Source: Plasmodium brasilianum (Eukaryota > Apicomplexa > Aconoidasida > Haemosporida > Plasmodiidae). From it: DNA of 64,000 nucleotides. Below the pieces are notes generated by a model that was given only the letters and a program-made list of their open reading frames with translations, searched no databases and was not told where the DNA came from. The stretch is taken from contig NC_090121.1 in NCBI RefSeq assembly GCF_023973825.1, forward strand, positions 702,001 through 766,000. Direction: 5' to 3'. This document shows positions 1 through 14,667 of the stretch, piece by piece; positions within the stretch are counted from its first letter, which is position 1, and each line of letters begins with the position of its first letter. Made by a program: the position numbers and the translations under genes.

Positions 1-1116
1 ACTACCTTAAAAACAGCAAAAAGTGGTATTAAAAGTAAAAAATATATAGTAATAATATTCTTGTACTTATACCGAGAAAATCTCAATGAAAAATTGAAAA
101 TGTCATGGTATTTTATAAAAAAAAAAATTATTTAAGTATCGTTATATATCTTTTAATTTTATTTCATTTTTTATTCTCTTTCTTTTACTGCTTTTGAAAA
201 TGTATAGAATTTAAATTTATATATAATAATATATTTGTTAATTCACTTTCTTAAAAGTACTAGAATTTTCATAAAAATTATACATTAATTTACATATTGT
301 ATATGTGAATGGTATAATATATATATACGCTTTTATTATTATATTATATATAATACATATATTAATATATATGCACATATATATATTTAATATGTATACA
401 TTTTTTTCATATATGCAATATTTTATTCAGTTTGCATAATATTGTTTGCTTCAAACTTATTACATAAAAATGTATTAATATTTACTATAATGTGTATAAT
501 ATGCATAAGTACACATTACACTTATGAATTCTGTTTAAATGACATTTCATAAGTAAAAACACATATCACAAGGAAAAAATAATAAGAATGCATTAAATAA
601 AGCATACGTAACAATACTGAAGAAATATTCTTCTGATACAAGCTTAAATGAAGAAAATTTATGTTTCATTCCTTCGGCATATTGTAAGGAATATTGCAAA
701 TACGTAAAATTTTGAAATTACCTTTGAAGTTTAACAAATAAGAAACGTAAATACAAAGAGGTATACCACAATATCATCGAACATTTACTGTATATGTGTA
801 TATATTGCAAAGTAAAAAACGAATTGTTACAATTGATACAATTAATATATTACAATAATTTGTTGTTATATGTGTATATATATTGTGGAAAAAAGAAAAC
901 GTACGCATCATTTATTTTTTGAAAAAACACATGAAATAAGAAGTGAATTTAACATTATATAATACCCTTCATAAACGTGTGTTTTGAAGTTATTTTTCTT
1001 TTACAGTAAAAGCGTATCATTTATAAATACAGTGTTAAATAATTACATTAATGTATAAATAATATATTTTTTTTTTTTTTTTTTTTTTTGCATATATTAA
1101 TATAAATATTTGGTGC

Positions 1117-1155
<39 letters not shown>

Positions 1156-1843
1156 GGCTTTTTGTCTATTTCAAATGAGTTAGAATTTTTGCTATAAATT
1201 GTCAATTTTTTTCCTTTTTATTTATTTTTTTTTTTTTTTTTCTGAAATTTATTTGTTAAATATAATTATTTCTTAAATTTTTCATTTAAGTGAACAATTA
1301 ATGCAAATAGACAAAATTTATGTATAAATAATATCGCGTTTTATGTAACTCTAATTTTAATTATAAATATTATGCACTTATTATTTATGAAAGAAAAGAG
1401 TAAGAACCTGTGTTATGTATTGACGGTACAAGCATACACATGTAAATATATTTACATAAAAATAAAGTGTATATATGTATATACATATTCTAGAAGTACG
1501 TACATGTATTGATTATATTTACCCATAAAAAAACACATATATTTGTATATATATATATATATATATATATATTGTATTTACATGTGTATGCTTATTAGCA
1601 TACTTAAAGTACTATAATTTTTATGACTGTTGAATAATAATCGCAGAATATTATATGCTTTTTTATTTAGTCATAAAAATTACATACTTTTAATATCAAC
1701 TCTTGAGCATCGTAATTTTCAATTTTCTCTTATTACATCTTACGTTCATTTAACTTTTGTATTGACATAAAAATCTTTCAACTTATATTTTAATTATTAT
1801 TTCCAGTGTAATTTTAGAATAATCTCAACATATGCATTTATAA

Positions 1844-1879
<36 letters not shown>

Positions 1880-2241
1880 TAATACATACAGAAACAATGT
1901 AAGCTGAGGATGTTTAAAATTATACACATATAACACACCGATATTTACCTAGGATGCAGCATCATTAATATATTTGCGTTTTCATTTTTTTGTTTTATAG
2001 TAATATATTTATTAATAAATGCAAGTGTAGATATCTTTTGTTTTTTATCGTATTACACAGTTTTGCGGTAAAATTTCAAGGAAGGCACTCCATATATGTA
2101 TGTATGCATATATGCACGTATGTATGCCTTTGTGTGTGTGTGTGTGTGTGTTTGTGTGTACGTATATATGTATCTATATATATATGCACATATGAACTAT
2201 TGGCAAATGATCAAATTGTAGAATAGTATAAAAGAAATACA
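1..2241. other. AT-rich intergenic / 5' flanking DNA
   Basis: I see no supportable gene here. The stretch holds long T tracts (about 1067-1089 and 1121-1150), TA microsatellites (about 1548-1571 and 1851-1877) and a GT-rich tract (2130-2159) just before the AT-hook gene. The 3' end presumably contains the promoter and 5' UTR of that gene. The small open frame over the last 250 bases is a low-complexity Cys/Tyr/Val frame from the GT/TA repeats and is not credible as a protein. Confidence 0.7.
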
Positions 2242-5127
<2,886 letters not shown>

Positions 5128-7403
5128 AGTAAATAAAAGAGTATGGAAGGTGGAAGAACAAGACAAAGAAGAAGCACAGCATATAAGAGAACCTTGTGTA
5201 TGGGCATTATTGAAGCAGAATTTACAATACTGAGTAAACCCAGTAACAAGAACAAATTACGAAAGTATAGCTGAAATATATGCAATGTAAACAGGTCTAT
5301 TGCAATACAAATACTGTAATATGTACGTCCATTTATTCCGGCAAACACATATATATATATTTATGTATCTTTCAAATAATATGAAACAAATGTGCGGATA
5401 ATCGTAGTAGGTACTGATAATTTTAACAGTCCCTAAGAATGGCCTTTATTACTATATGTTATATATTATTATTACAGAGAAGTGCTAGCTATGCTCTATT
5501 TTTCTATGTAAATTTTGGAGTTAATATTCATTATTTCGTCTCAACACAAAAAGTGCAAAAATTGTTGAAAAACAAATTAAATTGTACATATTGTGACTGC
5601 AATGTAGTAGTGCACAATAGAAAAAAAAAATAGGCATCAAGCTGTAGGTAAATTAGAGAATTAGTATTTCCTCATATATATTTTTTTTTAAGTAAACATA
5701 GAAACTGTTCGAGCTGCTTATTCTATTTGCATACACATATATACATTTACCCATTTACTCGTTCACCCACTTACATATATTTACACATTCATAAATCATT
5801 TTGTCTTTAAAGAAAGCCTAAATTTTTTCGAGTGAAAATCCCGTCTCACCTATTTCCTTTGCTTCTAAGAGACGCATAAATCATTTGACGATTTTATAGT
5901 TCGTCAATTATCATTTATTTTTAATAGACATAATTTTTTATATTTCTGCCTGAATATGTATACATAGCGTATATATGTACATAAAATATGCATATTATTT
6001 TATAATCTTTCTTTTCTTTTTTTTGCTTTGCTATGCTCTTCTTTTTCTTTTTTTTTTTTTTTTTTTTCTTTTTTTTGTACTAATAATTTTTGAATAATAC
6101 AAGTTTCAATTTCACACATTTTTGATTTATTATTTTAATGATGTTATATACATTATAATGAAGTATTCTTATTCAGCATTTTTGATTAACTTTTTTTATT
6201 TGGTCTCTTTTATTTTGTTTTGTCTTTTTACATAGGACATCATAGTATTTCCTTTTTTTTTCATTTTATCATTCTAGCTTTCTTGCTTATTCTTCTAATA
6301 TTTTTTTTTTTTTTCTTCGTTTTTCTTCGCTTTTCTTTATTTTCCCCTCCTTTTTTTTTTTTTTTTTTTTTTGCATTCTATGCATTAGTTTTAATTCGAA
6401 AGGATGTAAACATAAAAAGTCTTTTTTAAAATTTTTTTGTTATATTTTCAATATGCCTTTATGCCGACATACATTTTTATGTACGTTTATATATATATAT
6501 ATATAATGACATGTATTTATATTATGTATTTATTGTATCCGACAGTTTTCCCCTTTTTCGGAAACAAAATATGCTCTAAAATTATATATAGCTTTTACAT
6601 AATCAAAGCACTATATAGGATAACATACACTTTTACCAAGTTTATTACTCGAAGATAAAGATTTTTTTTTTCTCTTCTTTTTTTTTTGCATGTTAATGGC
6701 TAAAAAAAAAAAAAGAGCCTATATGCATATCGGCAGTTTCTCGTTATAAAATAAAAATAAATTATTTAAATGTGTGAAAAAAATTTATGTGCCATTCAAA
6801 TGAGGGGAAGTAAAATAAATCAAAACAAAACAGAACGAGTATATTTTTTCTCAAGATGACAACTGTAGAGAAAAAATATTCTCATTTATACTTATTATAG
6901 CACGCATTTTAGCGGGCATATTTACGAATATGGCTAATTCGTGAGCGCATAGATACGTATATCTATATTTATCTATGTATGTGTTTATTCATGTACGTAA
7001 TTATGGGGGGGGGCAAATATATATTAAAATAGGTACTTAGGTGTAATATGAACAATTCTTTTGCTATGTCATCATCTGATAGGTTTTCTCAAACAATAAT
7101 TGAAGCACATTACAAACTTAGAAATGCGTATTTCTTCATACTCTCTAATACATACGAATATCCCAATTCGTAATTGTATATATACTTTGTATTATCCTAT
7201 TTTACACCATGTGAAACAAGACAAGCCCATTCAAACCAATCTATTTTATGAGTTTAATTCAAAAGCTTAATTTAAAAAAGAAAAATAAATGAAAACAGGT
7301 GAAAAAAAGCAAAAAGGATGAAAAAAAGCAAAAAAGATGAAAAAAGGTAAAAAAGATGAAAAAAAGCAAAAAAGATGAAGAAAAGGAAAAAAATAAAGAA
7401 AAA
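5128..7403. other. Convergent intergenic region
   Basis: This lies between the 3' ends of the AT-hook gene (+) and the nicalin gene (-), so it should hold both 3' UTRs. The first 250 bases are less AT-rich than the rest and include a small imperfect inverted repeat (near 5230-5246). T tracts occur at about 6050-6067 and 6352-6372. A purine-rich array of near-repeats, about 15 bases each (gatgaaaaaaagcaaaaa type), lies at about 7300-7385. There is a G run at 7005-7013. Short open frames here are low complexity and I do not call them. Confidence 0.7.
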
Positions 7404-9239
7404 TTACATAGTTTTCATTCTGTTTTTATAAAATGATGGAACGAAGTGAAAATTTACACAAACGTATATTAAAATAAGAAATAAGGCAACAAGTAAAAAG
7501 TGCAAGTAATGAAAGATATAAGAGATGGACATGGAAAAGGTAATATTAACATGTTTTTGATAAAAGTATTTTTCTTTTTTATCATATGGTATTCTATAAT
7601 CTGTTATTAAAAAATTCGAGTCTATAATATATGAATTAATCAACGTTTTAATATAATTAATTAATTTTAGTACATCATCTCTATACACAAAGAATTTATA
7701 ATATTTGTTGAAATTTTCGTTAAGGAGATCTAAATCATCTTTACTTCTAACATGGTTCGTATATTTTAACATATCATTCTTTATTTGTTTTTCCTCTGAT
7801 ATTTCCTCCTTGTAATGTTTCATATATATAAAAAGAGCCTCAAATATACTTTTTATATGCTTTGTCAAATTATCTAGTTTTAACTTTTGTTCAATCATAG
7901 GTAATTTATTAAGAAATACAGATTCTTTATTTTTTGAACCCAAAGTAAAACTGTTAATATTTTTCAAAATAAAATATTCATGAAGTTTTGGTAGATGTTT
8001 ATTATTAATTTTTATATTCTGACTTTTTATTTTTATATCTTTCTTAAAATTAGTTTTAACAGTTCGTTTTAATATATCATAGAAGCGCAAAACATGCTCT
8101 GGTTGTGTTTCTTTTTTTGCTTCGTTAATATAAAAATCAGATTCATTTAAACTATCTAAAGAAATAACAAATTCTATATTTTCTTTAAATATCATATTAA
8201 CAGATTTGATAAAATTGTCTACACCAAAATAATAATTTGTAAAAAGAAATAATATATTATAATTTACATCTTCATTTTTAAAAACTTCTGTGTATAGTCT
8301 AATTAATTCACACGTTGCAATCAGCTGAGAATTTGTTGAAGTATTAGGTATCGTAAAATCGCTAATAACGTTAAAAACGTTATAATCTGTTGCTATAATA
8401 ATGGTTTTCTTCTTTGTAAAATGAAAGGTTTCATTATTTTGTTTTTTCTTAAATATGGAATTAATATTAATATTATCTTTACTTAAAAAAAAATATATAT
8501 TTTTTGAACTTATCTTACTAGCTTGTTGGTTTTTCGAAATAGGAATAATATTGACATTTCTTGTTAAATCAAAATAACCAAATCTACTCTTATAATTTGC
8601 ATAAATATTTTCTATTTCTGCATTATTTTTTATAAAATATATAGACTGATTTAATTTTAAGTTTAATAGTAAACTTTGAAAAAAGGAAATCCTTTTTTCT
8701 AATATTTCATCTGTAATATCTTTATTATTGTATTGATCCTTTGATATTATTTTATTTATTCTAAAATATTCCTCCCTATCTATATGCAACTTTTCTGGAA
8801 TTATTATAATAACTCCATTATTATTATTTTTCAAAATAAAATGCAATAAAAAGTATAAATTATTTTCATGAATTATTTCATACAAATATATAAACCCCGA
8901 ATATTTTACCAGTTGACGTGGGTTCACAAATGTCATAATGTGTACTATCTTTTCTTTTATTAATCTCTCTATATGCGTTTCATCCTCCATATCTACTAAA
9001 CTATCCACTGTCAAATTGTTCTCTCCCCATTTTACATCTTTATATAGAAACAGTAAATTTATTAAATTGCCTTTAACTAAATTACCACTAAACCCTGTAT
9101 CCTCATTATTACTAATTAAGTGTATTAATGGATATGCCTTCGTTTCATACAAACCTCTTGCAAATTCATACTTAAAAAAGATACAAAAAAATAATAATAT
9201 TTCAAAAATAATTCGAATACATCGACGGCTAATATTCAT
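7404..9239 (-). CDS. NCLN: Nicalin (BOS complex subunit), putative
   Basis: A single-exon 611-residue ER membrane protein. The N-terminus has a hydrophobic signal segment (about residues 10-24) and a C-terminal transmembrane helix lies at about 578-598, followed by a short basic tail, which is the nicalin topology. The central region resembles the aminopeptidase-like fold of nicalin/nicastrin: a strand IIIATDYN (where nicalin has VAHYDS), a helix with ATCELIRLYTEVF, then NILFLFTNYYFGVDNF and IEFVISLDSLNES. Downstream, HEYFILKNINSFTLGS matches the 'HERFAIRRLPAFTLS' stretch I recall from human nicalin, and the TM helix is reached after the same spacing. Metal-ligand residues of true peptidases are absent, as in nicalin. 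In animals nicalin acts with NOMO and TMEM147 in multipass membrane-protein biogenesis at the ER translocon. I see no partner gene nearby. The family match is by eye and fairly strong. Confidence 0.8.
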   Translation of the reverse strand: MNISRRCIRIIFEILLFFCIFFKYEFARGLYETKAYPLIHLISNNEDTGFSGNLVKGNLINLLFLYKDVKWGENNLTVDSLVDMEDETHIERLIKEKIVHIMTFVNPRQLVKYSGFIYLYEIIHENNLYFLLHFILKNNNNGVIIIIPEKLHIDREEYFRINKIISKDQYNNKDITDEILEKRISFFQSLLLNLKLNQSIYFIKNNAEIENIYANYKSRFGYFDLTRNVNIIPISKNQQASKISSKNIYFFLSKDNININSIFKKKQNNETFHFTKKKTIIIATDYNVFNVISDFTIPNTSTNSQLIATCELIRLYTEVFKNEDVNYNILFLFTNYYFGVDNFIKSVNMIFKENIEFVISLDSLNESDFYINEAKKETQPEHVLRFYDILKRTVKTNFKKDIKIKSQNIKINNKHLPKLHEYFILKNINSFTLGSKNKESVFLNKLPMIEQKLKLDNLTKHIKSIFEALFIYMKHYKEEISEEKQIKNDMLKYTNHVRSKDDLDLLNENFNKYYKFFVYRDDVLKLINYIKTLINSYIIDSNFLITDYRIPYDKKEKYFYQKHVNITFSMSISYIFHYLHFLLVALFLILIYVCVNFHFVPSFYKNRMKTM

Positions 9240-9286
9240 CGTTATTGGGCTTTCCTCTTATTACATATAGGTACACATTCATACAC

Positions 9287-9435
9287 ACGTACATTAATAC
9301 ATACGTACATTAATACATACACACATTAATACATACGTACATTAATACATACGTACATTAATACAAACGTACATTAATACATACGTACATTAATACATAC
9401 ACACATTAATACATACACACATACATTTATACATA
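9287..9435. repeat. 16-bp minisatellite
   Basis: About nine copies of a 16-base unit (gtacattaatacatac, with gt/ac variation at one end) lie 50-200 bases upstream of the nicalin start. Copies differ by one or two bases. Confidence 0.9.
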
Positions 9436-10494
9436 CATATCGTGTATACGCATTATAGTGCATAGTGTATTCTATGCTTTACAAACACGTGAACATATAA
9501 GTCATAATACATATATATTATCGAATGATCTATATTTTAGTCTATGAAATTTTATCTCTAATTTTTTTTTGAGAGTTACGTAAAATTATACGTAGTTTTC
9601 AAAAATTAAAAAATTGGCATAACAAATTACCAAAAAAAAAAAAAAAAATGAAATGTTAACAAAAGAAAAGAAAAGAAAAAAAATGAAAAGAAACGTAAAT
9701 AAAAGAGAAAAAGTGTAAATAAAAGAGAAGAAACTTAAATAAAAGAAAAGAAACTCATGTAAAAGAAATGTAACAAAATAAAAAAAAAAAAACAATGAAA
9801 AGATGAACGTAAATCAATAAAATTTAAAAAAATAAAGTAAAATAAAATAAAAAGAAAAAGAACTCAAAATAAGGTAAACTTTAGCCTTAATGATTACACA
9901 GCGTTTTACAAAGTACGTATCTTTTAAAAAGGGATTATTTCCCTGAAAAAATCTTTAGTAACATTATATGCAGTTAATGAATTGTAATTTATAAAATAAA
10001 AAGTTAGCAATACAATATAATATCAAACTTTTTTAAAAATTATATTATATATATTAACAATTGCGTTCAAACATAAGAAACGAGAGAGCCTACAGGGCGT
10101 TTAAATTGTATAAATATTTTTCTGTTATCTACATGTTTACGACACCCACATGTTTGTATTACTCGCTTTTTCGTATTGCCTACATGTTGGTATATTCTAT
10201 TTTTAAAGAAGAGCACGATTTTCAAAAAATGAGCCAAGCAATTTTTGCTACGTGTAAAAAATTAAACTGCAGATACGGAAAAAAAAAGGAAAAAAAAAAA
10301 AAGCAAAGGGAAAAACTTCAAAAAAAAATTTATGTTTTTTCCTCTTTATAATTTGTTTAATCCTATGGCTGAAATATATATATGAATTATCTAATTATTT
10401 TATGTATGCACATATTTCTGTAATTGTATGCACTTCACGAATTTTATTTTTCCAAAATTGAAAAAAAAAATTTTAATACAGCTAAAATTATGTA

Positions 10495-10521
10495 GCCGCA
10501 TATATGAGTCCTTTATGCGGC
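10495..10521. other. GC-containing perfect hairpin downstream of the coiled-coil gene
   Basis: GCCGCATA and TATGCGGC form a perfect 8-bp stem around an 11-base loop, in a background where GC pairs are rare. A T run follows on the plus strand at about 10542-10557. It lies about 80 bases past the coiled-coil gene's stop in that gene's 3' direction. It may be a 3' UTR structure or part of a small RNA; function unknown. Confidence 0.5.
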
Positions 10522-10603
10522 AAACACATGTTGGATTCCCTATTTTTTTTTTTTTTTATGGAAAAACTTAAAATGGAAGGCGCCTTTGCTGTTTCTGTTT
10601 TTT

Positions 10604-13600
10604 TTAACATTTACAGTTGTAGCAGTCATATGAGTTTCCGTTGTGTGCAATAGTAGTAGGCACTAAAAAAGGTAAGTGGAAAAAAGAAATGAAAAATGCA
10701 AAAATGTATTACATGCCCTTTTGATCTATAATAAATTATTATAAAAAAAGATAATCTCATTTATGACGGAAATAGTACATTTTACACATATATGAATATA
10801 TATGTACACAAATTACCTGTTGCATTTCCATAGGAGTAGATATATCGTATATCCGTAATTTCATTTATATTAATCCATCTTAAAATTTGATTCGAAATGT
10901 AAAATTCTATATCTCCGTAATCATTATATTCTTTGGAAAAATATAATTTGTTTTGTTGAAATAGATGTGTTAGAGTTTGTAAATTATGAGGTGTAACGTA
11001 TGCATTTGTACGTTTACGTATATATATTCAAGTGCATTTATAAAGACGAAATAAGTATAAGATTGTTCTATCGCACAATGATATGCGCAACAATTCAAAA
11101 TACGTCTCTACATATTTTGCATGTTTAAATAGATAATTTCAACATGTACACTTTATATATTTATATATTTATTTATTTATTTGTTTGTTTGTTTGTTTAT
11201 TTATCTATTTATTTATTTGTTTATTTATTTGTTTATTTATTTGTTTATTTATTTGTTTATTTATTTGTTTATTTATTTGTTTATTTATTTATTTATACTT
11301 TTTATTATTATTTTTTTTTTTTTCGATTCATTACCTTTATAATTTCTGAATTTACCAATCCGAACGTGCTTCTTATCTATAACCTTTCCTTTTATGTAAT
11401 TTATTAATTTGTTCCCTCGTTGGTAATTTTTTTTTAAATTATTTTCCTTTTTTTTCAAATAAAAAGAATGAATTACATCAACTGCTGGTGATATATCTTC
11501 CTTTTTTTTTTCTATAAATGTAAAATCTTTATTTTTACAAGTGTTTTTTTTTAACAATCTTAAATATTTTTTGTATAACATTTCATACTTTTTTTTTAGT
11601 AAATTGTGTTCATTAGTTATGCTATTTAAAATTTTTTCCAAACTTTTAATTCTTTCTTTTTGTTTATTGTCTAATTTGTGTTCTTCGTATTCATTTACTT
11701 CAGTGAATTCCTTTTTTTCACATATTAATTTTTTGATTTCTTCTTTTTCACTTGAGCAATCAGAGTTATGGGAGTTTTCAACTTCATTTTTATATTCCTT
11801 CTTTATTAAAAAAAGAAACAAAATTAATATAGAATATATGCTACGATATGTACAACACATACATGTATATATATATATATACTTATGATGTATAAAATTG
11901 GAGGAAGGTTTATATTTATTTTGTTTTTTTTTTTTGTTATTTATACTTTTAATTCCTGCGAATGCTGATTATTTAGTTTTTCTTTTGCCTTCATAAAGTA
12001 TTTGAGGTAAGACATCTTCTTGTTTAAAATGTCAATTTTTTTTTTTTTTATGTTCAATCCTTTAAATAATTCCAAGTTCGTTTTTGATAAAAAATAGCAT
12101 TTTTCATTACTTTCAAATAACTTATTTTTAATTCTTTCATAGTTATCCAGAATTGTGTCACTTCGATATCTATGTATTTAAACAATAAAATAAAGAACAC
12201 ATCCATGTATATATACATATATAAATATGTGTATGTGTGAATATGCTCACATACGTTCGTAGACTTTTTTTATTTGTTTACCTGTTAATTATCTTTTTCT
12301 TCGTTTTACATGGAATTGTGCGCTCCCTTTCTTTGCAACCCTTCTATTAAATATAAGAAAGAAGAAAAAAAAAAAAATATAATATAATATTTTTAATACC
12401 CCTTTTTCAAATAATTGTCTTATGTATAGATGTAAGAATATAAACAATTATAGTAAGAGTGACAAAAATTCATTTTTTAAAATGTATTCATTCTTGCTCC
12501 TTTTTTTTTCTTTATAAATAATTCGTCTACATATATACATACATATGTCATTCTTGTACTTACAGAAGGTGCATGTATGCCATTTGCTAACTGTAACTGT
12601 AGGAGTAAGTTGCTCTTTTCTAAAATTAAATCGTTCGCGGTTCTCAGCTAATAGAAAGGAAAAGAGTAGCATACGTATATATATACATGCACATCTGTAT
12701 AGACGCGAAGTCATGAAATACAACTGGAACATGATATCTCTCCACAAAATTATAATGATCACACGTAGTATCTTTCAATTTTTAACTACCTTCATACCTT
12801 ATTTTTCTCCATTCTAATTTTATTATTTTTCTTTTTGATTTTCTCCTGTAAAAGTAACTTTTCATTTATTATTTTATCATTTAAAGAATTCGCGATATTT
12901 AATTCCCTTTTTAAATTTTTAATATCCTGCTCTAGTGCATTTCTTTGTTTCCCATCGCTTTGTTGCTCATTTTTTAATTTCTTGAGAAAAAAAAAAAATA
13001 TATTATTATAATGTATGCTTGTATATAAACATAAGATTGAGCTCATGTATCCATATATTTTATTTGTTTTTTTCCTCTTCTTTTTAACCTTTGAATTGCT
13101 AATTCGAAATTCGTAGCTTTCGATAATTTTATTCATTTCTGTTTTTTGTTCCGTTATTTGGCTTATTCTTTTATTTAAGTCTCTTATTTCTTGTTCCTTA
13201 AAATACAAAACACGCAAAGAAAAAAGACATGTGTGTGCGTTTTATAATCTACCATATATAGGTTTATACATACATATATATATATTATGAACGTTTTCTT
13301 TACTTGTTCATCATTATTTTCAACAGCCGTTTCCAGTTTATTATTCAGAGTGTAGTTAGTTTTGTTAAGTTTATTTATCTATTCAAAAAAAGCAAAAAAA
13401 GATAGTTAAAGTATAGTATATAGAAATTATAGCATAAAAAAAAACAAAAATACAGAAGATTAAAAATGTTCGAAGAGATTAGATATATATGACACAAAAG
13501 GGGGCTGAAAGATGCAGAGATGCAGAAACATACCTCTTTTGCATATCTGCTTACTGTTTTTTTCAAGTTAATATTTAAATGCTCTAAAATTTTTTCTAAT

Positions 13601-13807
13601 AATTGTCCTATATCGTTATGGTCTAAATACTCATCTACCAAATATGAAGAAAAGTAAAATATATTTTAATGTATTAATTAGACAATTCTTTTTCTTAAAA
13701 ATATTTTCCTTTGCAGTGTTTAACAGAGGCATTTTTACGTTGCTTGTCTTTCGTCCTATTGTTTTGCTTTCTTCTAATTTGCAGTGTGTAAATGCATAGG
13801 TACATAC

Positions 13808-13845
<38 letters not shown>

Positions 13846-14667
13846 CTACTCATGTGCATGCATATACATTTGTGTTATACATTCATCCAAACCTTCGTCC
13901 ATATTACCCCGGATAGTCTTGTATTTTTTAGGGTTAGCGATAAATTCCGATTTTTTTATGGAATTTACATTTAATTTTACATTGTTACATTTTACTGTTT
14001 CTCTTTTTCTTAACATTCTTTTCAAATTCCTTTTTTTTTTATAACAGTTATTAAATGATAGTAATTCTGTGTCGCTAAAGTAATTTCTGAACATATTCAA
14101 AGAATTTCTTTTAGACATAAAACTACCTGTCTGTAATTTAATAAAAGAAAACTCATCATAAGAACTTGAAAATGTTTTATTTATTTTGTCAGTGTAGTTA
14201 GTTTTTTTTAAGGATTCCTTTCCCCCTAATACTGCAGAGTTCATTATATCTAAGCTTGTGCCATTGAAATGTTCATAAGAATTATTTATATTTTCGTCTA
14301 TGTTATATTCCTTGTTATATATTTCCCCTCCGTCATTAAGATGACAACTTTTTGTAGTATTATATTTTTTATCACTATTTTCCGATTCTTCTTTTTCCTG
14401 GGAATTTGATTTATTAAAGTAAAAAAAGCTTTTTGTTGTTTTAATTTCGTTAATTATTTTATTAACATTCGAATCAAGCTTGTCTTTTTCATAATATAAT
14501 GGAAATAAAGATTTTTCATTTTCCAAACTGTCGTATGTCTTTGAGAACTCGCTTGAAAAAAAGCTTTTTAATTTATGACAACTTTCATCTTTTCCTTCAT
14601 TGTGCTCAGATAATTTATCCAATACGTTGATTATACTTATTAACTTCTTTGTGTTCTCTTTGTTCAT
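10604..14667 (-). CDS. Multi-exon coiled-coil protein, function unknown
   Basis: No single frame covers this gene; I assembled it from GT..AG sites whose phases agree. Exons, 5' to 3' on the minus strand: 14667-13868, 13773-13739, 13634-13534, 13378-13304, 13196-13089, 12980-12798, 12647-12564, 12343-12282, 12169-11947, 11800-11335, 10930-10817, 10662-10604 (stop). The lengths sum to 2310 bases (769 residues). Alternatively exon 1 ends at 13881 and joins 13634 directly, skipping the 35-base micro-exon, giving 753 residues; both are in phase. The first 260 residues are Ser/Asn/Lys-rich and poorly structured. The middle exons encode heptad-like helices (e.g. INKLNKTNYTLNNKLET, EQEIRDLNKRISQITEQ, LRTANDLILEKSNLLLQ), so a long coiled coil is likely. 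The C-terminus is a compact aromatic segment (DIEFYISNQILRWININE) ending YDCYNCKC. I do not recognise the family; a structural, cytoskeletal or basal-body role is a guess. A further 5' exon near 14890-14990 is possible but its phase does not join cleanly. Confidence 0.72.
11157..11297. repeat. 12-bp minisatellite in an intron
   Basis: Repeats of TTTATTTATTTG run almost uninterrupted, inside the intron between the 11800-11335 and 10930-10817 exons of the coiled-coil gene. The plus-strand frame it opens (Leu/Phe/Val/Tyr repeats) is an artefact of the array. Confidence 0.9.

Larger units (their letters stand above)
9240..10603. other. Intergenic region between two minus-strand genes
   Basis: This contains the nicalin 5' flank (with the minisatellite at about 9287-9435), purine-rich runs of AAAGAAAAG type (about 9640-9860), and a less AT-rich block at 10061-10350 with a 96-codon plus-strand open frame. 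A perfect 8-bp GC-containing hairpin sits at 10495-10521, with a T run about 20 bases further on. The latter part should hold the 3' UTR of the coiled-coil gene. No protein gene is confidently supported. Confidence 0.6.

Noticed and set aside
7041..7240. Possible C/D-box snoRNA (a TGATGA-like box on the minus strand)
   Set aside because: No D box or terminal stem at a suitable distance.
11144..11407. 87-codon plus-strand frame rich in Leu/Phe/Val/Tyr
   Set aside because: It is produced by the 12-bp TTTATTTATTTG minisatellite in an intron of the minus-strand coiled-coil gene.
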